The notes under the pieces are model-generated. The model did no database searches. It was not told the origin of the DNA and saw only the letters and a program-made list of their open reading frames with translations. The translations under genes and the position numbers were made by a program. Below are positions 57,050 through 64,000 of a DNA stretch of 64,000 bases, one piece after another (the first letter of the stretch is position 1; each line of letters opens with the position of its first letter). The stretch covers positions 101,169,291 through 101,233,290 of the forward strand of contig OY740773.1 of assembly GCA_963513935.1 (NCBI GenBank). The letters run 5' to 3'. Origin of the DNA: Aphrophora alni. Taxonomy: Eukaryota; Arthropoda; Insecta; Hemiptera; Aphrophoridae.

Positions 57050-60000
57050 GTTGTATGAGTAAACAACAACGGCCTTATGATGTCCTGGACTATGAGAGGC
57101 GGCACTACAACGGTCTGACAGGTTGAATAGACTATGAGAGGCGGCACTACAACGGTCTGACAGGTTCTATAGACTATGAGAGGCGGTACTACAACGGTCT
57201 GCCAGGTTGAATAGACTATGAGAGGCGGCACTACAACGGTCTGCCAGGTTGAATAGACTATGAGAGGCGGCACTACAACGGTCTGACAGGTTGTATAGAC
57301 TATGAGAGGCGGCACTACAACGGTCTGCCAGGTTGAATAGACTATGAGAGGCGGCACTACAACGGTCTGCCAGGTTGAATAGACTATGAGAGGCGGCACT
57401 ACAACGGTCTGACAGGTTGTATAGACTATGAGAGGCGGCACTACAACGGTTTGCCAGGTTGTATAGACTATGAGAGGCGGCACTACAACGGTCTGCCAGG
57501 TTGAATAGACTATGAGAGGCGGCACTACAACGGTCTGCCAGGTTGTATAGACTATGAGAGGCGGCACTACAACGGTCTGCCAGGTTGAATAGACTATGAG
57601 AGGCGACACTACAACGGTCTGCCAGGTTGAATAGACTATGAGAGGCGGTACTACAACGGTCTGACAGGTTGAATAGACTATGAGAGGCGACACTACAACG
57701 GTCTGCCAGGTTGAATAGACTATGAGAGGCGGCACTACAACGGTCTGCCAGGTTGAATAGACTATGAGAGGCGGCACTACAACGGTCTGCCAGGTTGAAT
57801 AGACTATGAGAGGCGACACTACAACGGTCTGCCAGGTTGAATAGACTATGAGAGGCGGTACTACAACGGTCTGACAGGTTGAATAGACTATGAGAGGCGG
57901 CACTACAACGGTCTGACAGGTTGAATAGACTATGAGAGGCGACACTACAACGGTCTGCCAGGTTGAATAGACTATGAGAGGCGGCACTACAACGGCCCGC
58001 CAGGTTGAATAGACTATGAGAGGCGGCACTACAACGGTCTGCCAGGTTGATTAGACTATGAGAGGCGGTACTACAACGGTCTGCCAGGTTGAATAGACTA
58101 TGAGAGGCGGTACTACAACGGTCTGCCAGGTTGAATAGACTATGAGAGGCGACACTACAACGGTCTGCCAGGTTGATTAGACTATGAGAGGCGGTACTAC
58201 AACGGTCTGCCAGGTTGAATAGACTATGAGAGGCGGCACTACAACGGTCTGACAGGTTCTATAGACTATGAGAGGCGGTACTACAACGGTCTGCCAGGTT
58301 GAATAGACTATGAGAGGTGGCACTACAACGGTCTGACAGGTTGAATAGACTATGAGAGGCGGCATTACAACGGTCTGCCAGGTTGAATAGACTATGAGAG
58401 GCGGCACTACAACGGTCTGCCAGGTTGAATAGACTATGAGAGGCGGCATTACAACGGTCTGCCAGGTTGAATAGACTATGAGAGGCGGTACTACAACGGT
58501 CTGCCAGGTTGATTAGAGTATGAGAGGCGGCATTACAACGGTCTGACAGGTTGAATAGACTATGAGAGGCGGTACTACAACGGTCTGCCAGGTTGAATAG
58601 ACTATGAGAGGCGACACTACAACGGTCTGCCAGGTTGAATAGACTATGAGAGGCGACACTACAACGGTCTGACAGGTTGAATAGACTATGAGAGGCGGTA
58701 CTACAACGGTCTGCCAGGTTGAATAGACTATGAGAGGCGGTACTACAACGGTCTGCCAGGTTGAATAGACTATGAGAGGCGGCATTACAACGGTCTGCCA
58801 GGTTGAATAGACTATGAGAGGCGGCACTACAACGGTCTGACAGGTTGAATAGACTATGAGAGGCGGTACTACAACGGTCTGACAGGTTGAATAGACTATG
58901 AGAGGCGGTACTACAACGGTCTGCCAGGTTGAATAGACTATGAGAGGCGACACTACAACGGTCTGACAGGTTGAATAGACTATGAGAGGCGGTACTACAA
59001 CGGTCTGCCAGGTTGAATAGACTATGAGAGGCGGTACTACAACGGTCTGCCAGGTTGAATAGACTATGAGAGGTGGCACTACAACGGTCTGACAGGTTGA
59101 ATAGACTATGAGAGGCGGCATTACAACGGTCTGCCAGGTTGAATAGACTATGAGAGGCGGCACTACAACGGTCTGCCAGGTTGAATAGACTATGAGAGGC
59201 GGCACTACAACGGTCTGCCAGGTTGAATAGACTATGAGAGGCGGTACTACAACGGTCTGCCAGGTTGATTAGAGTATGAGAGGCGGCATTACAACGGTCT
59301 GACAGGTTGAATAGACTATGAGAGGCGGCATTACAACGGTCTGCCAAGTTGAATAGACTATGAGAGGCGGTACTACAACGGTCTGCCAGGTTGAATAGAC
59401 TATGAGAGGCGGTACTACAACGGTCTGCCAGGTTGATTAGAGTATGAGAGGCGGCATTACAACGGTCTGACAGGTTGAATAGACTATGAGAGGCGGCATT
59501 ACAACGGTTTGCCAGGTTGAATAGACTATGAGAGGCGGTACTACAACGGTCTGCCAGGTTGAATAGACTATGAGAGGCGGCATTACAACGGTCTGCCAGG
59601 TTGAATAGACTATGAGAGGCGGTACTACAACGGTCTGCCAGGTTGATTAGAGTATGAGAGGCGGCATTACAACGGTCTGACAGGTTGAATAGACTATGAG
59701 AGGCGGCATTACAACGGTCTGCCAGGTTGAATAGACTATGAGAGGCGGCACTACAACGGTCTGCCAGGTTGAATAGACTATGAGAGGCGGCACTACAACG
59801 GTCTGCCAGGTTGAATAGACTATGAGAGGCGGTACTACAACGGTCTGCCAGGTTGAATAGACTATGAGAGGCGGTACTACAACGGTCTGCCAGGTTGAAT
59901 AGACTATGAGAGGCGGCACTACAACGGTCTGCCAGGTTGAATAGACTATGAGAGGCGGCATTACAACGGTCTGCCAGGTTGAATAGACTATGAGAGGCGG

Positions 60001-63000
60001 TACTACAACGGTCTGCCAGGTTGAATAGACTATGAGAGGTGGCACTACAACGGTCTGACAGGTTGAATAGACTATGAGAGGTGGCACTACAACGGTCTGA
60101 CAGGTTGAATAGACTATGAGAGGCGGTACTACAACGGTCTGCCAGGTTGAATAGACTATGAGAGGTGGCACTACAACGGTCTGACAGGTTGAATAGACTA
60201 TGAGAGGTGGCACTACAACGGTCTGACAGGTTGAATAGACTATGAGAGGCGGCACTACAACGGTCTGCCAGGTTGAATAGACTATGAGAGGCGGCACTAC
60301 AACGGTCTGACAGGTTGAATAGACTATGAGAGGCGGTACTACAACGGTCTGCCAGGTTGAATAGACTATGAGAGGTGGCACTACAACGGTCTGACAGGTT
60401 GAATAGACTATGAGAGGTGGCACTACAACGGTCTGACAGGTTGAATAGACTATGAGAGGTGGCACTACAACGGTCTGACAGGTTGAATAGACTATGAGAG
60501 GCGGCACTACAACGGTCTGCCAGGTTGAATAGACTATGAGAGGCGGCACTACAACGGTCTGCCAGGTTGAATAGACTATGAGAGGCGGCACTACAACGGT
60601 CTGCCAGGTTGAATAGACTATGAGAGGCGGTACTACAACGGTCTGCCAGGTTGAATAGACTATGAGAGGCGGCACTACAACGGTCTGCCAGGTTGAATAG
60701 ACTATGAGAGGCGGCACTACAACGGTCTGCCAGGTTGAATAGACTATGAGAGGCGGTACTACAACGGTCTGCCAGGTTGAATAGACTATGAGAGGCGGCA
60801 CTACAACGGTCTGCCAGGTTGAATAGACTATGAGAGGCGGCACTACAACGGTCTGCCAGGTTGAATAGACTATGAGAGGTGGCACTACAACGGTCTGACA
60901 GGTTGATTAGAGTATGAGAGGCGGTACTACAACGGTCTGCCAGGTTGAATAGACTATGAGAGGTGGCACTACAACGGTCTGCCAGGTTGAATAGACTATG
61001 AGAGGTGGCACTACAACGGTCTGACAGGTTGATTAGAGTATGAGAGGCGGTACTACAACGGTCTGCCAGGTTGAATAGACTATGAGAGGCGGTACTACAA
61101 CGGTCTGCCAGGTTGAATAGACTATGAGAGGCGGCACTACAACGGTCTGCCAGGTTGATTAGAGTATGAGAGGCGGTACTACAACGGTCTGCCAGGTTGA
61201 ATAGACTATGAGAGGCGGCACTACAACGGTCTGCCAGGTTGATTAGAGTATGAGAGGCAGAGGCGGCACTACAACGGCCCGCCAGGTAGAATAGACTATG
61301 AGAGGCGGCACTATAACGGTCTGCCAGGTTGAATAGACTATGAGAGGCGGTACTACAACGTTCTGCCAGGTTGTATAGACTATGAGAGGCGGCACTACAA
61401 CGGTCTGCCAGGTTGAATAGACTATGAGAGGCGGCACTACAACGGTCTGCCAGGTTGTATAGACTATGAGAGGCGGCACTACAACGGTCTGACAGGTTCT
61501 ATAGACTATGAGAGGCGGCACTACAACGGTCTGCCAGTTTGAATAGACTATGAGAGGCGGCACTACAACGGTCTGCCAGGTTGTATAGACTATGAGAGGC
61601 GGCACTACAACGGTCTGCCAGGTTGATTAGAGTATGAGAGGCAGAGGCGGCACTACAACGGCCCGCCAGGTAGAATAGACTATGAGAGGCGGCACTATAA
61701 CGGTCTGCCAGGTTGAATAGACTATGAGAGGCGGTACTACAACGTTCTGCCAGGTTGAATAGACTATGAGAGGCGGCACTACAACGGTCTGCCAGGTTGA
61801 TTAGATTATGAGAGGCAGAGGTGGCACTACAGCGGCCCGCCAGGTTGAATAGACTATGAGAGGCGGCACTACAACGGTCTGACAGGTTGATTAGACTATG
61901 AGAGGCAGAGGCGGCACTACAACGGCCCGCCAGGTAGAATAGACTATGAGAGGCGGCACTACAACGGTCTGACAGGTTGAATAGACTATGAGAGGCGGCA
62001 CTACAACGGTCTGCCAGGTTGTATAGACTATGAGAGGCGGCACTACAACGGTCTGACAGGTTGAATAGACTATGAGAGGCGGCACTACAACGGTCTGCCA
62101 GGTTGATTAGATTATGAGAGGCAGAGGTGGCACTACAACGGTCTGCCAGGTTGTATAGACTATGAGAGGCGGCACTACAACGGTCTGCCAGGTTGAATAG
62201 ACTATGAGAGGCGGCACTACAACGGTCTGCCAGGTTGATTAGATTATGAGAGGCAGAGGTGGCACTACAGCGGCCCGCCAGGTTGAATAGACTATGAGAG
62301 GCGGCATTACAACGGTCTGCCAGGTTGATTAGACTATGAGAGGCAGAGGCGGCACTACAACGGCCCGCCAGGTAGAATAGACTATGAGAGGCGGCACTAC
62401 AACGGTCTGACAGGTTGAATAGACTATGAGAGGCGGCACTACAACGGTCTGCCAGGTTGTATAGACTATGAGAGGCGGCACTACAACGGTCTGACAGGTT
62501 GAATAGACTATGAGAGGTGGCACTACAACGGTCTGACAGGTTGAATAGACTATGAGAGGCGGCACTACAACGGTCTGCCAGGTTGTATAGACTATGAGAG
62601 GCGGCACTACAACGGTCTGACAGGTTGTATAGACTATGAGAGGCGGCACTACAACGGTCTGACAGGTTCTATAGACTATGAGAGGCGGCACTACAACGGT
62701 CTGCCAGGTTGAATAGACTATGAGAGGCGGTACTACAACGGTCTGCCAGTTTGAATAGACTATGAGAGGCGGCACTACAACGGTCTGCCAGTTTGAATAG
62801 ACTATGAGAGGCGGCACTACAACGGTCTGCCAGGTTGAATAGACTATGAGAGGCGGCACTACAACGGTCTGCCAGTTTGAATAGACTATGAGAGGCGGCA
62901 CTACAACGGTCTGCCAGGTTGTATAGACTATGAGAGGCGGCACTACAACGGTCTGCCAGGTTGAATAGACTATGAGAGGCGGCACTACAACGGTCTGCCA

Positions 63001-64000
63001 GGTTGTATAGACTATGAGAGGCGGCACTACAACGGTCTGCCAGGTTGATTAGATTATGAGAGGCAGAGGTGGCACTACAGCGGCCCGCCAGGTTGAATAG
63101 ACTATGAGAGGCGGCACTACAACGGTCTGCCAGGTTGATTAGACTATGAGAGGCAGAGGCGGCACTACAACGGCCCGCCAGGTAGAATAGACTATGAGAG
63201 GCGGCACTACAACGGTCTGACAGGTTGAATAGACTATGAGAGGCGGCACTACAACGGTCTGCCAGGTTGTATAGACTATGAGAGGCGGCACTACAACGGT
63301 CTGACAGGTTGAATAGACTATGAGAGGTGGCACTACAACGGTCTGACAGGTTGAATAGACTATGAGAGGCGGCACTACAACGGTCTGACAGGTTGAATAG
63401 ACTATGAGAGGCGGCACTACAACGGTCTGACAGGTTCTATAGACTATGAGAGGCGGCACTACAACGGTCTGCCAGTTTGAATAGACTATGAGAGGCGGCA
63501 CTACAACGGTCTGCCAGGTTGTATAGACTATGAGAGGCGGCACTACAACGGTCTGCCAGGTTGAATAGACTATGAGAGGCGGCACTACAACGGTCTGCCA
63601 GGTTGTATAGACTATGAGAGGCGGCACTACAACGGTCTGCCAGGTTGATTAGATTATGAGAGGCAGAGGTGGCACTACAGCGGCCCGCCAGGTTGAATAG
63701 ACTATGAGAGGCGGCACTACAACGGTCTGCCAGGTTGATTAGACTATGAGAGGCAGAGGCGGCACTACAACGGCCCGCCAGGTAGAATAGACTATGAGAG
63801 GCGGCACTACAACGGTCTGACAGGTTGAATAGACTATGAGAGGCGGCACTACAACGGTCTGCCAGGTTGTATAGACTATGAGAGGCGGCACTACAACGGT
63901 CTGACAGGTTGAATAGACTATGAGAGGTGGCACTACAACGGTCTGACAGGTTGAATAGACTATGAGAGGCGGCACTACAACGGTCTGCCAGGTTGTATAG
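57050..64000. repeat. 42-bp satellite array, ~165 monomers, runs off the window
   Basis: Tandem 42-bp units read GGTTGAATAGACTATGAGAG, then GCGGCACTAC, then AACGGTCTGCCA. A diverged first unit occurs around 57060-57090 (GGCCTTATGATG). Common alternative states are GCACTAC/GTACTAC/GCATTAC, GAGGCGG/GAGGTGG/GAGGCGA, CTGCCA/CTGACA, and TTGAATAG/TTGTATAG/TTCTATAG/TTGATTAG. From about 61.25 kb a 48-bp variant with an inserted CAGAGG (GAGAGGCAGAGGCGG or -TGG) and CGGCCCGCC appears periodically. GC content is clearly above the surrounding DNA. Since 42 bp is 14 codons, the minus strand stays open over long stretches (up to about 410 codons) with a 14-residue repeat. I do not call these genes. Confidence 0.98.
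62821..64000. repeat. 600-bp higher-order repeat inside the 42-bp satellite
   Basis: Blocks from about 63001 repeat at exactly 600 bp to the window end. The paired 48-bp variants (AGATTATGAGAGGCAGAGGT and, two units on, GAGGCAGAGGCGG with GGTAGAATAG) occupy the same phase in both copies. Twelve 42-bp units plus two 48-bp units equal 600 bp. Related but less regular cycles with the 48-bp variants start near 61.25 kb. Confidence 0.85.

Noticed and set aside
58259..59347. 362-codon minus-strand frame as a repetitive (collagen- or silk-like) protein gene
   Set aside because: The frame exists because the monomer is 42 bp, a second frame is equally open over the same DNA, and substitutions show no codon-position preference that I can see.
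47..64000. Hammerhead motif in the 40-, 42- or 55-bp satellite monomers
   Set aside because: I looked for CTGANGA and GAAA on both strands of each consensus. GAAA is absent from all three units, so they are not hammerhead satellites.

Overview
The window looks like gene-poor, repeat-dominated DNA from an AT-rich eukaryote, most likely an arthropod and probably an insect. I infer this from the mix of decayed LINEs with RNase H, Tc1/mariner relics, a Penelope-like element (PLE) with a GIY-YIG nuclease, tRNA-derived SINE heads and long satellite arrays. I found no convincing host protein-coding gene, no intact tRNA or rRNA gene, and nothing bacterial (no operons, no CRISPR). The species cannot be fixed from sequence alone.

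Layout. (1) About 47-17632 is one continuous satellite array of a 40-bp monomer, roughly 440 copies. It contains nested higher-order duplications at offsets of 720, 2497, 4214 and 6831 bp. (2) At 17.6-18.1 kb the array runs into a roughly 283-bp repeat. Its second copy holds a diverged version of the 40-mer, so the satellite probably grew out of that repeat. (3) 18.1-50.3 kb is a graveyard of mobile elements: LINE fragments at 19.3-20.0 and 23.7-25.3 kb, possibly 21.9 kb; inverted repeats of about 360 bp bracketing 18.7-23.1 kb; several unclassified dispersed families (called A-D here); foldback and MITE-like elements; a tRNA-like SINE head; two degenerate tandem repeats (37.1 and 41-42.5 kb); a small hammerhead-bearing PLE remnant at 37.7 kb; mariner relics at 39.5 and 48.5-50.0 kb; and a palindrome-dense, GC-raised island at 44.6-45.2 kb that I cannot classify. 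(4) 50394-53944 is a head-to-head inverted PLE pair. The minus copy encodes a nearly complete reverse transcriptase plus GIY-YIG protein. The plus copy is truncated at the YVDD motif. Each carries a hammerhead ribozyme motif in its 3' tail. A 55-bp minisatellite with two hairpins per unit abuts the right end, and a lone piece of the same unit lies to the left. (5) 54.3-57.0 kb is AT-rich spacer with a tRNA-derived SINE. (6) About 57050 to the window edge is a second satellite, 42-bp monomer, about 165 copies, with a 600-bp higher-order unit near the end.

The only potentially functional coding unit is the PLE. Its protein would reverse-transcribe PLE RNA and nick target DNA, and the ribozymes would process the transcript. 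The long open frames on the minus strand of the 42-bp satellite arise because 42 is a multiple of three, and I do not regard them as genes.
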